The position numbers and the translations under genes are program-made. The notes below the pieces were generated by a model, which saw nothing but the letters and a program-made list of their open reading frames with translations, was not told the origin of the DNA and searched no databases. A stretch of 64,000 bases of DNA from Pleurodeles waltl (lineage: Eukaryota; Chordata; Amphibia; Caudata; Salamandridae), in NCBI RefSeq assembly GCF_031143425.1, contig NC_090437.1, forward strand, positions 851,060,088 to 851,124,087, in the 5' to 3' direction. Of the stretch, positions 9,334-20,988 are shown in pieces. Positions within the stretch are counted from its first letter, which is position 1. Each line of letters opens with the position of its first letter.

Positions 9334-11710
9334 ATGCATGGTGTCCTTGACCAGGCCTGGGTCGGCATGTGCGCCCTATGAGCGCCATGGCAAGCAGCAT
9401 GGCGTAAGCGGTCGCCGTGTGCCGCTTGCCTGAATGGCAGAAACAAAGGAAGTCATTGAGGGGGAGGGGGCGCAGTGCGTTCACCCCCCAAAGCCAAGAA
9501 TGGGCCCGCTTGCGGGCCTGATGCCGGTAATGAGGTGGGAGAGGTGGGAGTTGGGGCAGGGCCCAAACTGAGGAGCCCACTCGGGCCCCGTGGAGGCCAG
9601 TATAGAGTGGAGGGGGTGGGGCAAGTGATGCAGGAGCTGGTTGAGAAGGCAGGCACCAGCAGGGAGGCCTTTCTGCCTCTGGACATTTCGGCAGGCAGCA
9701 AAGCACACAGTGAAGGGGGGGGTGGGGCCCCTGGGCAGAGGAAGGGCAAAGGGAAGGCCAAGCAGGGCCTGGGACTAGGGCAGCACAAGCCACAGACTGG
9801 GGGCAGCAAAGAGGATATTAGGAAGCTAGAAGGTCTGAGACAGGCAGCCAGGGACAGGACAGGCCACATAGGCGGGGATCACCTGGGCAGTAATGTAGGA
9901 CAGACAAGGACCACAGATTGGATATTGAGGCCAGGATGCGGGAGCAAAGGAGAGTGGTAGCGGAAACAGAAGAGATGTGGGCCCAGCCCAGCAGAGAGAC
10001 GGAGGAGTCCTTGGGAAGAGAGAGGCAAATGAAAAGGAAGTCAGGCAGAGAGGGGTTGGGTGGCATGGAGGACACTGGGGCAGGACAAGGTAGCTGGGTA
10101 TGGCTTCCCAACAAGGAGGCAGGAAGGAGTCAGGAGGCTGTTGTGACCGGGGGGGATCCGGCAGCACACGGGCACCATTGGCGCAGGTGGCCACGAGAGG
10201 CGCGGAGAGCCAAAGTCAGCGGTGGAGGCTGGCAGAAAGATGCCGGTGCCAACGGGGCGCAACACTGGCCCAGGACGTTGGTCTGAAGCACTAGAAGGGT
10301 CTTCGGCGGCCTTCTCTATGGCACAGGAACGTGACAGTCACAAGTATGGCACACGCCATGAGGGACAGGCTCCGGAAGAGTGGCGTGATGTAATGGATGC
10401 TGGGGGTTATGATGACAGGTGTCAGTTGGAAGACGATGAGGTGGAGCTTGACTATGAGGATGAGTTGGACGAGTGGAAAGACAGGTAGGTTTGTGATAGC
10501 AAGTTGAGAGGGGGTAGAGGGGGGGAAAGGGCGCAAGAGCAGCGCAATCCCCTCTTCGCATTCAGTTCTGCAGGAACATAAATCTAGTGTGCTGACACAG
10601 GAGGCGTCGCACAAGGAGGAGCGTGGTCACAGGACAGTAAAAGAAACAGTTGTGGAATCCGGGTTAAAAGGTAAGGGCAAATGGTGGTCTGTGTGGGGCA
10701 CCGCTATTGCCAATTCAACGGTTCTTACAAGTCGGTAAGGGTGGGTGATCAATCTATACATGAGGCCCCTGGAGCTAGTACCGCACAGGTGGGAGACAGT
10801 TCAAAGATGACTGACAAGGGAATGACAACGGCCGGTGAGAATGGGGAATAGCCCAAGTAGAGGGGATAGAGGTAGAAGAAAAGGAAAGTGGGGGGCATAA
10901 GAAGCGGCTCCCATACATGGGTCTAGCAATGCTTTTAGGTTCTCATATGGCCGACAAGACGAAGGCTAGAATCTGGCGGCATGAATACGTGGATGTGTTC
11001 AAGCTCCTGCACAGGGACATACAGGCCAAAGAGGGATCTAAGGAGGAAGAATGGGAATTGGCATGGAGGCCCAGAGTACCAATAAACATGGACAACTGGA
11101 CCTTGGCATTTCTGATATATGCCAGTATTTATTGCAAGAAATATCCTGACAGGGCCATTGCAATGTTTAAGTATATGGACATTATATGCGAGGCCCAAAT
11201 GCATTTTGGGGGTTTTGCGTGGCTGAGTTATGACGTGGAGTTCAAGGAGAGAGTGAGCTTCAACCCAGATAATGCTTCGGGGGGACGTAGATCCCGAATT
11301 GAGGATGCAGTGGATGGCATCCTCACACTCTGCAGCTGGAACGCATACTGCTAGTGGTCTGCCTGTGGTGTATAAGCCTTTTCAGTCGTGTCCGCTCAAG
11401 GAGGCCGGGTACGATACAGCAACCCCAGGCTCCTACCTCAGGGGCTTGTTGGAATTTTGACAAAGGTTTCTGCTCCAGACACCTGTGTCGATTCAAGCAT
11501 GAATGTTCGAATTGTGGGGGTAGACACCCAGTTACGCAATGCTTTTTGCTTGCCAGCCTGGCCGAGCAGTGGAGATCGGCCAAAGGTAGAGGGATGACAG
11601 GCGCTCCTACGCCAATTAAGTTGGAGGGGCTGCTGCCTTGGTTGCGCATGTACCCGGATGTGGACATAGCGCGGAAATTGGAATGGGGTTTAAGGAAGGG
11701 TTTTGGATAG
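9334..11710 (+). pseudogene. Ngaro gag-like ORF1, main part with zinc fingers
   Basis: Continues the frame begun at 1,088 (GVLDQAWVGM). 9,400-10,500 is low-complexity and charged, with an acidic DDEVELDYEDELDEWKD near 10,430, in broken frames. The conserved Gag-like core lies at 10,917-11,354: W.LAFLIYA...KYPDRA...KYMD then AWLSYDVEFKER. Immediately after come a CCCH finger (C-x7-C-x4-C-x3-H, from CWNFDKGFC near 11,449) and a CCHC-like knuckle (C-x2-C-x3-H-x4-C, CSNCGGRHPVTQC). This core plus a double finger is typical of DIRS/Ngaro ORF1 and should package RNA. Stops and shifts separate the pieces. Confidence 0.8.
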
Positions 11711-11714
11711 GTTA

Positions 11715-13140
11715 TCAGGGCCGAGAGTGATGAGGTGGGCGGACAATTTGCAGTCCGCCAAGGAAATGCCACAAATGGTGGCAGCAAAATTGGTTAAAGA
11801 GGTGTCTGAAGGCAGGATTACAGGTCCCTTCTAAGACTGGCTCATGTAAAATCTGATGATTTCGCCTTTGGGTGTGGTTCCCAAAAAGAGTAGAGGGGAG
11901 TTCTGCCTCATACACAATTTGTCCTGGCCGAAAGGGGCGTTGGTGAACAATTTCATCGCCCCAGAAGACACACGGGTGGTATATGCATCAGTGGAAGATG
12001 CCGTTCAGCTCATTTGTGGATGTGGCAAGGGAGCTGAGTTGGCCAAGTGTGAGATTAAAGTGGCTTTTCGGCTGCTGCCTATCAATCCTGAGGCTTTTGC
12101 CCTGCTGGGGATGCAACTGGACGGGTCAGTATGTTTGGACCGAGTGTTACCTTTGGGTTGCACCATTTTATGCGTGCTGATTGAGGCTTTTAGTACTTTC
12201 CTAGAGTGTTTTTTGTAAAGGTGAGGGGATATCGGGAGGTGACACATTACTTGGACGACTTTCTGTTTCTGGGACAGTCAGGATCCGATTCATACAGGAA
12301 GGCATTGGAAGGGTTTGAACAGCTGGCTCAGGAGGTGGGCGTTCCTTTGGCTCCAGAAAAAACAGAGGGCCCCAGTTGGGTGCTGACATTATTAGGGATA
12401 GAACTGGACACTGAGTCATTGGTGGCTAGATTACCGGCAGGCAAGGTGGACGAGATTCTGGTTTTCTTGAGACACATCAAGTCCTTGCATAAAATCGAGT
12501 TGCGTATGGCTCAACAGCTCCTGGATTTCCTCACTTTTGCATGCAGGGTGGTTCAGGGGGGCAGGACGTTTTGCAGGCGCATGGGACTGGTTATGTTGGG
12601 GCATCTCTGCCACATCACAGGATTTGCGTGTCAGTGGGCATGCGAGAGGACATCAGAGTGTGGGAGACATTCCTGATACACTTTAGGAGGACACAATTTG
12701 GCAAGTACAGATATTCTCTGACGCAGCGGGGGCCTCTGGTTTCAGACTTTTCTAGGATGGTAGTTGGTGCTCAGAAGAGTGGCCTACATAGTTGCTGTCA
12801 CAGGGCAGGAGCATTGCTTTTCTTTTTCTGCTGCTGGTGGCGTTGACAGTATGGGGGGGGCGAACTGGCCAACAGGACAGTAGTATTTCATGTGGGTAAC
12901 ATGACAGTGGTGTACCTGGTGAACAGACTATGGGTTAAGGACCTTAGGGTACAGAGGGGACTAAGGAGTTTTATGCTTCATTGTTTAATTTTCAATATTG
13001 TTTTCAAAGCAGCGCATATTCCAGGGGTGAACAGTTACAGATTCCCTGTCTCGTTCACAGTGGCAGCAGTTTCACAGTTTGGCACTAGGAGTGGAGCAGC
13101 ACAAGACAGCAGTCCCGGTAGACATTTGGGATTGGGGGGG
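11715..13140 (+). pseudogene. Ngaro reverse transcriptase / RNase H
   Basis: Copies element RNA into DNA. RT blocks are seen in order: SPLGVVPKKSRGEFCLIHNLS (near 11,860), the position of the first catalytic Asp in AKCEIKVAFRLLPI (E where D is expected, so probably inactive), and the catalytic box HYLDDFLFLG at about 12,245-12,274. Thumb and connection follow (PEKTEGPSWVLTLLGIELD). RNase H-like remnants run to about 13,100 (VGNMTVVYLVNRLW; AAHIPGVNSYRF). One frameshift near 12,215 and several after 12,680 break the ORF. YLDDF rather than YVDD is usual for DIRS/Ngaro RTs. Confidence 0.87.
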
Positions 13141-13194
13141 CGTGATGATCATTAGGATAGTGGAGGTGTCATTAGCGTAATCTACTCGGAAGAG

Positions 13195-13990
13195 TTATGG
13201 CCTTGCATGGTTGCTGTTTCAGAATTTTTGTGTACAGGGTACTGGCACACTGGAGTCACGTACGTTACAATTTGTATTGTTTCTGATACACAAAGGTCTG
13301 TCGCCAGCCACAATTGGTGGCAAGTTGGCAGGTGTTTCTTTGTATGGAAAACTGTTTTTTGGCTGTGATGCGGCAAAAGATGACATATTGAGGAGAATGT
13401 TGAAGGACTGGGGTAAGGTCAGAAAGCTGTGAGGGAAGCTATTACCCTCGACTTGCTATTGGAGCTGCTGCATATGTTGCCAGTTTGTTGTGCGGATGCT
13501 CACAAAATTGCACTATTCAGGTTGTGCATGGTGTGGATGTTTTTTTGGGGCATTTCAGGTGGCTAAACTCTTGGGTGTGGGAGGGGCTGTGGGCGTGAAA
13601 GTGAAAGAAGTATGCTTGTGAGGGGAGCGCTTGGGTATACGGGTTAGAAAGTTGAAGACTGATCAGATGGGTAGGGGGAAATGGGTATGGTTGTATAAAG
13701 GAGGAGATCCAGCTGCATGCCTGGTTTCAGAGTGGGTTGGTTTTAGGTCCTGGTGGATGGCAATCGCGGTCGGCATATTTTGTCACGAGAATGGGGAGAA
13801 GCTCACAGCATTTCAGTTGTTGTCTGTATTGCGGATTGCGTTACGGCGAATTGGGAGATAGGTGCAGAGCCTTGCTACTCATTTCTTCCGAATAGGGGCG
13901 GCAACAGCGGCAGCTCACTTGGGTTGGGATTGGGCGCAGATCAGGCGTATTGGAAGGTGGCAATCTAAGTGCTGTGAGCGATACATGAGG
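13195..13990 (+). pseudogene. Ngaro tyrosine recombinase (YR)
   Basis: Integrates circular cDNA without target duplication in this order. The N-terminal SAM-like part (SRTLQFVLFLIHKGLSPATIGG) is at 13,256-13,432. The catalytic half is split across frames: KTDQMGRGKWVWLYKGG near 13,655, the H-x-x-R box HFFRIGAATAAAHLG at 13,880-13,925, IRRIGRWQS, and the nucleophile Tyr in ERYMR at 13,982. Stops and at least two frameshifts make it inactive. It follows the RNase H directly, the arrangement diagnostic of Ngaro/DIRS rather than LTR elements. Confidence 0.85.
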
Positions 13991-14550
13991 GCTTGACTGC
14001 AGGGTGCAAACTAAGTTGTATGAGGTTTTAGGGTGTTTCAGGATTGGGGAGAAGGGGGTTTGTAGGTGTTTGTATTAACATCTGTTCTCTTTGCAGGTTG
14101 TGTGAATGGCCCCAGGAGTTCGAAAATGGTCACTTGGTTGGTCGGGCACTCGTTCATGCAATGGGCAGCGAAGTATGCAGAGAGACAGATTTATGGACGT
14201 TTCTTTAGGACTGCTGAGTAGCCGTCATGAGGTGTTGCGGTGGGGGAAGAGAGGAATGAGGTGGGGTGCCTTGCTTTCTCTCTTAAAATTTATGATGCCG
14301 AACTGGGGATGTCCAGATCTTTTACTGTTGCACCTGGGTGAGAATGATCTGGTGCGGCTCTCTGGGCGCACCCTACTGCAACAAATAGGTGGGATTTGCG
14401 GTTGCTCCAGCAGAAGATGCATGGAACATGCACAGTCTGGACTGAGTTTGTGCCTAGGAGGAAATGGAGAGGGGCAATGAAACATGGGGCTATGGAAAGA
14501 GCTTGGAGGAAGCTCAATTGTGCATTGAGGGTGTTATGTTGGGTGCATGA

Positions 14551-17225
14551 TGTAAGGAAATGGCTCCCTATTGCAGTTACCCCCCACTTTTTGCCTGATA
14601 CTGATGCTGACTTGACTGAGAAGTGTGCTGGGACCCTGCTAACCAGGCCCCAGCACCAGTGTTCTTTCACCTAAAATGTACCATTGTCTCCACAATTGGC
14701 ACAACCCTGGCACCCAGGTAAGTCCCTTGTAATTGGTACCCCTGGTACCAAGGGCCCTGATGCCAGGGAAGGTCTCTAAGGGCTGCAGCATGTCTTATGC
14801 CACCCTAGGGACCCCTCACTCAGCACAGACACACTGCTTGCCAGCTTGTGTGTGCTGGTGGGGAGAAAATGACTAAGTCGACATGGCAATCCCCTCAGGG
14901 TGCCATGCCAACCTCACACTGCCTGTGGCATAGGTAAGTCACCCCTCTAGCAGGCCTTACAGCCCTAAGGCAGGGTGCACTATACCACAGGTGAGGGCAT
15001 AGGTGCATGAGCACTATGCCCCTACAGTGTCTAAGCAAAACCTTAGACATTGTAAGTGCAGGGTAGCCATAAGAGTATATGGTCTGGGAGTCTGTTAAAA
15101 ACGAATTCCACAGCTCCATAATGGCTGCACTGAATACTGGGAAGTTTGGTATCAAACTTCTCAGAATAATAAACCCACACTGATGCCAGTGTTGGATTTA
15201 TTTAAAAATGCACACAGAGGGCATCTTAGAGATGCCCCCTGTATTTTACCCAATTGTTCAGTTCAGGACTGACTGGTCTGTGCCAGCCTGCTGCTGAGAG
15301 ACGAGTTTCTGACCCCATGTGGTGAGAGCCTTTGTGTTCTCTGAGGGCAGAAACAAAGCCTGCTCTGGGTGGAGGTGCTTCACACCTCCCCCTGCAGGAA
15401 CTGTAACACCTAGCAGTGAGCTTCAAAGGCTCAGGCTTCGTGTTACAATGCCCCAGGGCACTCCAGCTAGTGGAGATGCCCGCCCCCTGGACACAGCCCC
15501 CACTTTTCGCGACAAGTCCAGGAGAGATAATGAGAAAAACAAGGAGGAGTCACCCACCAGTCAGGACAGCCCCTAACGTGTCCTAAGCTGAGGTGACCCC
15601 TGCCTTTAGAAATCCTCCATCTTGATTTTGGAGGATTCCCCCAATAGGAATAGGGATGTGCCCCCCTCCCCTCAGGGAGGAGGCACAAAGAGGGTGTACC
15701 CACCCTCAAGGACAGTAGCCATTGGCTACTGCCCTCCCAGACCTAAACACACCCCTAAATTCAGTATTTACGGACTACCCAGAACCTACGAAACTAGATT
15801 CCTGCAACCTAAGATGAAGAAGGACTGCTGACCTGAAAGCCCTGCAGAGAAGACGGAGACACCAACTGCTTTGGCCCCAGCTCTACCGGCCTGTCTCCCC
15901 ACTTCAAGAAAAACTGCAACAGCGACGTGTTCCACAGGGTCCAGCGACCTCTGAAGCCTCAGAGGACTACTCTGCGTCTAAAAGGACCAAGAACTCCAGA
16001 GGACAGCGGCTCTGCTCCAAAGAAGAAACATCTTTGCAACAAAGAAGCAACTTTTAAAGAACACACGTTTCTCGCCGGAAGCGTGAGACTTTGCACTCTG
16101 CACCCGACGCCCCCGGCTCGACTTGTGGGGAGCCAACACTACAGGGAGGACTCCCCGGCGACTGCGAGCCCGTGAGTAGCCAGAGTTGACCCCCCTGAGC
16201 CTCCACAGCGACGCCTGCAGAGGGAATCCAGAGGCTCCCCCTGACCGCGACTGCCTGCTTCTAAGAATCCGACGCCTGCTAAGGACACTGCACCCGCAGC
16301 CCCCAGGACCTGAAGGATCCGACCTCCAGTGCAGGAGTGACCCCCAGGTGGCCCTCTCCCTTGCCCAGGTGGTGGCTACCCCGAGGAGCCCCCCCCCTTG
16401 CCTGTCTGCTTCGCTGAAGAGACCCCTGGGTCTCCCATTGAACTCCAATGCAAACCCGACGCCTGTTTGCACTCTCCACCCGACCGCCCCCGTGCCGCGG
16501 AGGGTGTACTTTTTGTGCTGACTTGTGTCCCCCCCGGTGCCCTACAAAACCCCCTGGTCTGCCCTCCGAAGTCGTGGGTACCTACCTGCTGGCAGACTGG
16601 AACCGGGGCACCCCCTTCTCCATTGAAGCCTATGCGTTTTGGGCACCACTTTGACCTCTGCACCTGACCGGCCCTGAGCTGCTGGTGTGGTAACTTTGGG
16701 GTTGCCCTGAACCCCCAACGATGGGCTACCTTGGACCCAACTTTGAACCCTGTAGGTGGTTTACTTACCTGCAAAACTAACAAACACTTACCTCCCCCAG
16801 GAACTGTTGAAATTTGCACTGTCTAGTTTTAAAATAGCTTATTGCCATTTTTGCCAAAACTGTGCATGCTATTTTGCTGATTCAAAGTTCCTATGATACC
16901 TAAGTGAAGTACCTTTCATTTGAAGTATTGATTGTAATTCTTGAACCTGTGGTTCTTAAAATAAACTAAGAAAATATATTTTTCTATACAAAAACCTATT
17001 GGCCTGGAATTGTCTTTGAGTGTGTGTTCCTCATTTATTGCCTGTGTGTGAACAACAAATGCTTAACACTACCCTCTGATAAGCCTACTGCTCGACCACA
17101 CTACCACAAAATAGAGCATTAGAATTATCTCTTTTTGCCACTATCTTACCTCTAAGGGGAACCCTTGGACTCTGTGCATGCTATTTCTTACTTTGAAATA
17201 GTACATACAGAGCCAACTTCCTACA
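14551..17225. mobile_element. 2,675-bp solo LTR inserted in the Ngaro hydrolase
   Basis: Begins TGTAAGGAAATGGCTCCC and ends GAGCCAACTTCCTACA, i.e. TG...CA with short inverted termini (TGTA-GGAA). Flanked by CATGA at 14,546-14,550 and 17,226-17,230. No ORF matches any family. An AATAAA lies at about 16,961. 5-bp duplications and TG...CA ends fit a Ty3/Gypsy LTR of unusual length; a non-autonomous LARD-like element is the alternative. Degenerate internal repeats with CACTCTGCACCCGACGCCCC are near 16,095, 16,470 and 16,650. Confidence 0.8.
16961..16966 (+). terminator. Poly(A) signal in the 2.7-kb LTR
   Basis: AATAAA in TTAAAATAAACTAAGAAAA, about 265 bp from the right end. If functional, it sets LTR orientation as plus. 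Confidence 0.4.
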
Positions 17226-17395
17226 CATGACATTAAAGTACTGAAGCATGAAGGTATTACTGAGGAGGAGGCGGGGCTCTTCAGGAATGACGGTGTGCAC
17301 CTGTCCGAGTTGAGCAATGCATATTACCTTACGGAGCTTCGTTTGATTTTGGGGGACTTGTGGGGTGAAAAGATATGGCTTAAGGAGTCCATGTA

Positions 17396-17790
17396 AGGAC
17401 GTGCAGTGTTGCAGTGGGTTCGCTGGTGGGGCAGCAAAACACCTAAAGGGTTTGTGCTGGGTGGCAGTAGATGGTGGAGGGTGGAGAGTCAGATTCAAGC
17501 CTGGCCACCCTTCGAGGGGTGAAAAAGAAGTAGGTAAAGGATGACAGCATGGGGGATGCCCGAAGCAGGCTTGGGACGAAAGGAAAGGGGGGATGTGTGG
17601 GTGAATGGAAGTGGAAGATGGGTGAACAGAGGAAAAGTGGGGGAATGAGTGAAAAGGAAGACTGGGGAGAAGTTTCAAAAGGGTGGGGTTTGAAAGGTTG
17701 GCATTGATTTGATCATGTTAAATGTTATGTTGCTAGATGCAATCCTGTTGTAAATAAATGGCCTTTTACACTATGAAAATCTGTGTCACT
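17396..17790 (+). repeat. Ngaro 3' terminal region
   Basis: Purine-rich non-coding DNA after the hydrolase stop, ending near a TTGTAAATAAATGGCC segment with AATAAA at about 17,753. Ngaro elements end in split direct repeats; this stretch weakly resembles 760-860 at the 5' end. The precise end is not resolved. Confidence 0.45.
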
Positions 17791-19329
17791 AACTGTGTCC
17801 TGAAGAGCTATTGGCGTTGTAAATTCAAAACTTGACTTTTCTTGCTACATAGATTGGTCAATCCTGCCTGCAAATTAGTGTTTGGAAACAGTGGCAGGGC
17901 TTCCACTCTGAAACAGGAAACTGAAAAATGCAAAGAGCGCACATGGCACCACCCCCCTGCCATGGAGCCATGTGTGTTTCAAGTTACAGTGTTATGCAAG
18001 TGGACGCAGACTTGCAGCAAAGGGTACTTGTATGTAAACGTTGTTTTTGCAAGGAATCTGGTCACCGAAAGCAGACTTATGCAGCAGTTTCAAAATAATG
18101 CAATCGTGAATGGAAAGGAAGACAGTGTAATCAGCTGTTGCATAGAACTCCAAATCAGCTCAAGGAGAACTGCAGGCATCACAAACAAGGCAGCACAACA
18201 GAAATGTGATTCTCCCAGGGACGCCCATTGTAAGGCAGAGCAGGATATCCACACAAGGTGAGACACCACCTACACTGTCTACCAGTGATAACCAAATCTA
18301 CAACATGGTAAACAAACCCTGTCCACCTCTAGCAATGCTGTCCTGATGAAATCATGGACTGGAATGTGTCCATTTGGGTGCAGTTAACAGAGAGGTATTA
18401 TTAGGACTCGCACTCACGCACACACGCACGCTTCTTGCTGCTCCCTCACTAAATAAATCAGCATGTATGAAAAAAGATGAAACATGTCACGAATGTGTTT
18501 ACAGCACAACACTTCGGTGTAACTTGTGAGGAAAGTGATCTTCCGTCTGAAGACAGAATATTACATTGCATGTTTGTTTATATTGATAAAAGCAAGAGTT
18601 GTCCCGTTTGTGAACTGTGTGCCAAGCGGCTTATGGAGACATCAAATTCCTTCATATGAATCATCAGAAGTGTTTGATGGCTGGCTCATCACCAGCATGC
18701 GTCTGACTCATCACACCACACCAGTCTATAAATAGAACTGCCAAGGTGTTTCCTGTGCTTGGCTTCGAGTCTTCCTTCGCTCGCAGGTGTTCCTGGTTCA
18801 GCTAGAGTTCAGTGATTCTTTCAGGAGTCATCTTTTCAGTGCAAGGCTTCATCGAAGCTTCCCTCTCTGGAGCGGATTACTTTTGCATCGGCTGGAGAAT
18901 TTACCAGCAATAGTCCATCTTCCTCAAATAATCGAAACATTCCAGGAGAAGTCGGTTCGTGAGTAATGTTTTCAGCCTACTTTGGGTTACTGACCTTTTG
19001 GTGCATTATGAAAGACATTCATCAAAGCTGAGAAACCCGTGATACAAGACTATTTTCCAAAGACAGCTTCAGAAGTATTTTTAAGAGCAGCATTAAAGTT
19101 AAGTGTTGTGAACTCCTGAAAGCATTTCTTGATATCTATGTGAACTTAAACATTTATTCTAATTGTTGTGGAGCAAGTCTATTGTGTGAAAACGAATAAC
19201 AAAACCTTGAATTCAGGTGAGTGGACATGGTCTTGTCAGGCATGCCCCATTTTTCCTGACAACATTTACTGATGGCCATATCCAGGAAAACATAAGAAAT
19301 AGCAAGACACATTCCTGTGATGGTGCCTG
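17791..19329. other. Non-coding DNA flanking the L1, promoter-like
   Basis: No supportable gene: the longest frame (17,842-18,261) has no recognisable domain. A TATA box lies at 18,727, followed by about 490 bp of exon-like sequence ending in TTCAGGTGAGTGG (19,212-19,224), a strong splice-donor match. The same plan (TATAAAT, CTTGGCTT, then TTCAGGTGAGTGG) occurs at 37,091-38,230, so both are probably copies of one repeat, perhaps an LTR plus leader. Its sequence continues across the L1 at 33,336. Confidence 0.4.
18727..18733 (+). promoter_or_regulatory. TATA box of a repeated promoter-like segment
   Basis: TATAAAT in CAGTCTATAAATAGAACTGC. A comparable box with GATTGG just upstream is at 37,091, in a segment with the same downstream organisation. 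Confidence 0.4.
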
Positions 19330-19340
19330 TGAGTTTATCT

Positions 19341-19631
19341 ATATGGTTAAAATTTCTTTATTGAGTTTCAACATCTGATATAAACATGGGCAGAGACCCG
19401 CCCTCCAACAGGTAAACTGAGGAAAACAGTCCCCGGCTATTAACACCCCCCAACCCCTACCCTCCCTCTACTCTAGGTGCCTCTATGATCCCCGAGCATA
19501 GAAGAGTGCGTGCAATTCTGTTATTATGTCCCACTACCTCTAGTTGCTCTGTGGACTGTGGACCTCTGAGAGACGCAGGAGTCGTAGGTATTTATGGCCG
19601 GTCAGTTCTCGGAATTCCCCTGTGAGTAAAG
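19341..19631 (-). other. L1 3' UTR
   Basis: Non-coding end of the L1 read on minus. It contains a CAATAAAGAAATTTTAACC tail next to the target duplication. Confidence 0.7.
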
Positions 19632-20417
19632 TCAGAAAATGTGCCATAGTTCTCTATAGGAGTGGTCCCACGCCTGCAGGGTAAGAGAAATCTGTTCCAT
19701 CCCCAGAATCTGCCACAGCCGATGCAGCCAAACCAGCTGAATTGGAACCTGTGGGGAGCCCCAGTGTGTCAGGATGTTCTGGAGTGCAGCTCCAAGTGCG
19801 AGGCTAATCTGGCGTTCTTTTAGTGATTTGAGTGGAAATGTCAAGGGGTTTCGGAAGGCCCAGAATGACATAGGCCAGGAATCTCGGACATTGTGTGGTC
19901 ATGTGGTGGTCGATATCATCCAGGATGCCCCCCAGTATGTGGCCAGTTTTGGAAAGTCCCAGAGTATATTCGTCAGTGTACCTGGGTCCCCAGAACCACT
20001 CCAACACAGAGGCAAATGCAAGCTATCGCTCCTATGGAGCCGGGCCGGGGTGAGGTACCAATATGTGGCTATTTTTACTGCAGTCTCAGTGGCTGCTGTA
20101 CTGTGCGCCGTGTGTCTGACCCTATAGAAGATCACCTCCCATTCTGCAGGTGTGAATTGTCTCCCAAGTTCTGTTTCCCATCTCTTCTGGCTTGGGATTC
20201 TAGGCTGTTGGCCTGCGTTCTATATCTAATCATACAGTTCCGAGATTACATGTTTGTCTGTTGTCTTGGTCAGTAACCATCTCTCAAACTTCATGAGGGG
20301 TCGAGATGCTGCTTCACGCATCATGGGGTTTATCACCCAGTGGAGTATCTGAAGATGTTGTGTTCTCTCGGACACATGCAGTGAATATGCCTTCCTTAAG
20401 CTGTCAAAGGACATTAA
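19632..20417 (-). pseudogene. L1 ORF2, C-terminal fragment
   Basis: Minus-strand frames starting LMSFDSLRKAYSLHVSERTQ, immediately left of Harbinger A, continue the ORF2 frame that ends at 28,438 on the other side. The typical L1 tail follows (CPRFLAYVILGLPKPLDIST, then ALGAALQNILTHWG) and stops near 19,632. The cysteine-containing C-terminal domain is thought to bind RNA. Several shifts between 19,870 and 20,240. Confidence 0.82.
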
Positions 20418-20530
20418 GGCCCTCATTATAACATTGGCGGTAGGTACCGCTTACCGCCTTGCCGACTGCTGCCAACATACCGCCGCCGTCGTGGATTACC
20501 GCTACCCATATTATGACACACACATAGCAA
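20418..20530 (+). repeat. Harbinger A left terminal inverted repeat with GGCGGT motifs
   Basis: GGCCCTCATTATAACATTGG begins the element. Several ACCGC(C)/GGCGGT hexamers follow within 100 bp (GGCGGT, ACCGCT, ACCGCC, ACCGCC, ACCGCT). The same clustering occurs at the other ends of A and B and at 54,319, suggesting binding sites for the element's Myb-type proteins or transposase (inference). Confidence 0.75.
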
Positions 20531-20988
20531 TCCGTCACTATATAGCCATATACACAAGTCTGCCAGCCCAAAGGTCAGTGATAAACTGGTGGTATCCAAA
20601 CCCACACCATTACGCCAACAGAACTACGCCCACAACATTATGACCCATGAATCACCATGGTGGACATTCAGTGGCGGTAAACCATTGGCTGTACATACCA
20701 ACGTGCTCAAAATACACACACACATACAAAACAACACCACATTGGACAATTCAAACTACACACACCTGACGCCCATTCACACACCACACCCACACCACTA
20801 TAAAACACACACCCACATTACCCACAACCCATTACGACTACAAACAAGTGGCACAAGAGAAATGGCAAGACCACAGACAAGACCACAGCCACACACAACC
20901 ATCACCTATACACCATCCAAGCCCCTTACATCACACACCCCAACACATCACCCTACACACGCTCACCCACACCACTCACATTACACCC

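Larger units (their letters stand above)
14107..17395 (+). pseudogene. Ngaro SGNH/GDSL hydrolase ORF, interrupted by a solo LTR
   Basis: SGNH esterase-lipase fold reported in vertebrate Ngaro elements, role in the cycle unclear. Block I VGHSFMQW at 14,141-14,164 gives the Ser nucleophile. The middle region reads RGMRWGALLSLLKFMMPNWG, then block III LHLGENDL (oxyanion Gly and Asn) near 14,331. The frame is cut at 14,551 by the 2,675-bp LTR. It resumes at 17,231 (IKVLKHEGITEEEAGLF) and carries block V, DGVHLSE, with catalytic Asp (17,289) and His (17,298), to the stop near 17,395. One target duplication joins the two sides in frame. Further shifts near 14,160-14,220 and 14,390. Confidence 0.85.
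760..17790 (+). mobile_element. Ngaro (DIRS-order) tyrosine-recombinase retrotransposon, degenerate, with nested insertions
   Basis: Recognised by the gene order gag, RT/RNase H, tyrosine recombinase and SGNH hydrolase, all on plus, with no LTRs or DDE integrase. About 6.2 kb belongs to the element: roughly 760-1,165, 9,338-14,550 and 17,231-17,790. The rest is two later insertions. Removing each insert with one copy of its target duplication makes the interrupted frame continuous (gag at 1,165/9,338; hydrolase at 14,550/17,231). The frames contain several stops and frameshifts, so the copy is dead. Outer limits are approximate; the split direct repeats expected at Ngaro ends are only weakly visible (AATAAA-containing segments near 818 and 17,755). 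Confidence 0.88.

Noticed and set aside
9326..9960. 155-codon minus and 161-codon plus overlapping frames
   Set aside because: Both overlap the degraded Ngaro ORF1. GC-rich low-complexity sequence, no conserved motif.
17842..18261. 139-codon plus frame as a possible host exon
   Set aside because: No recognisable domain, no supported splice sites at its ends, surrounded by repeats.
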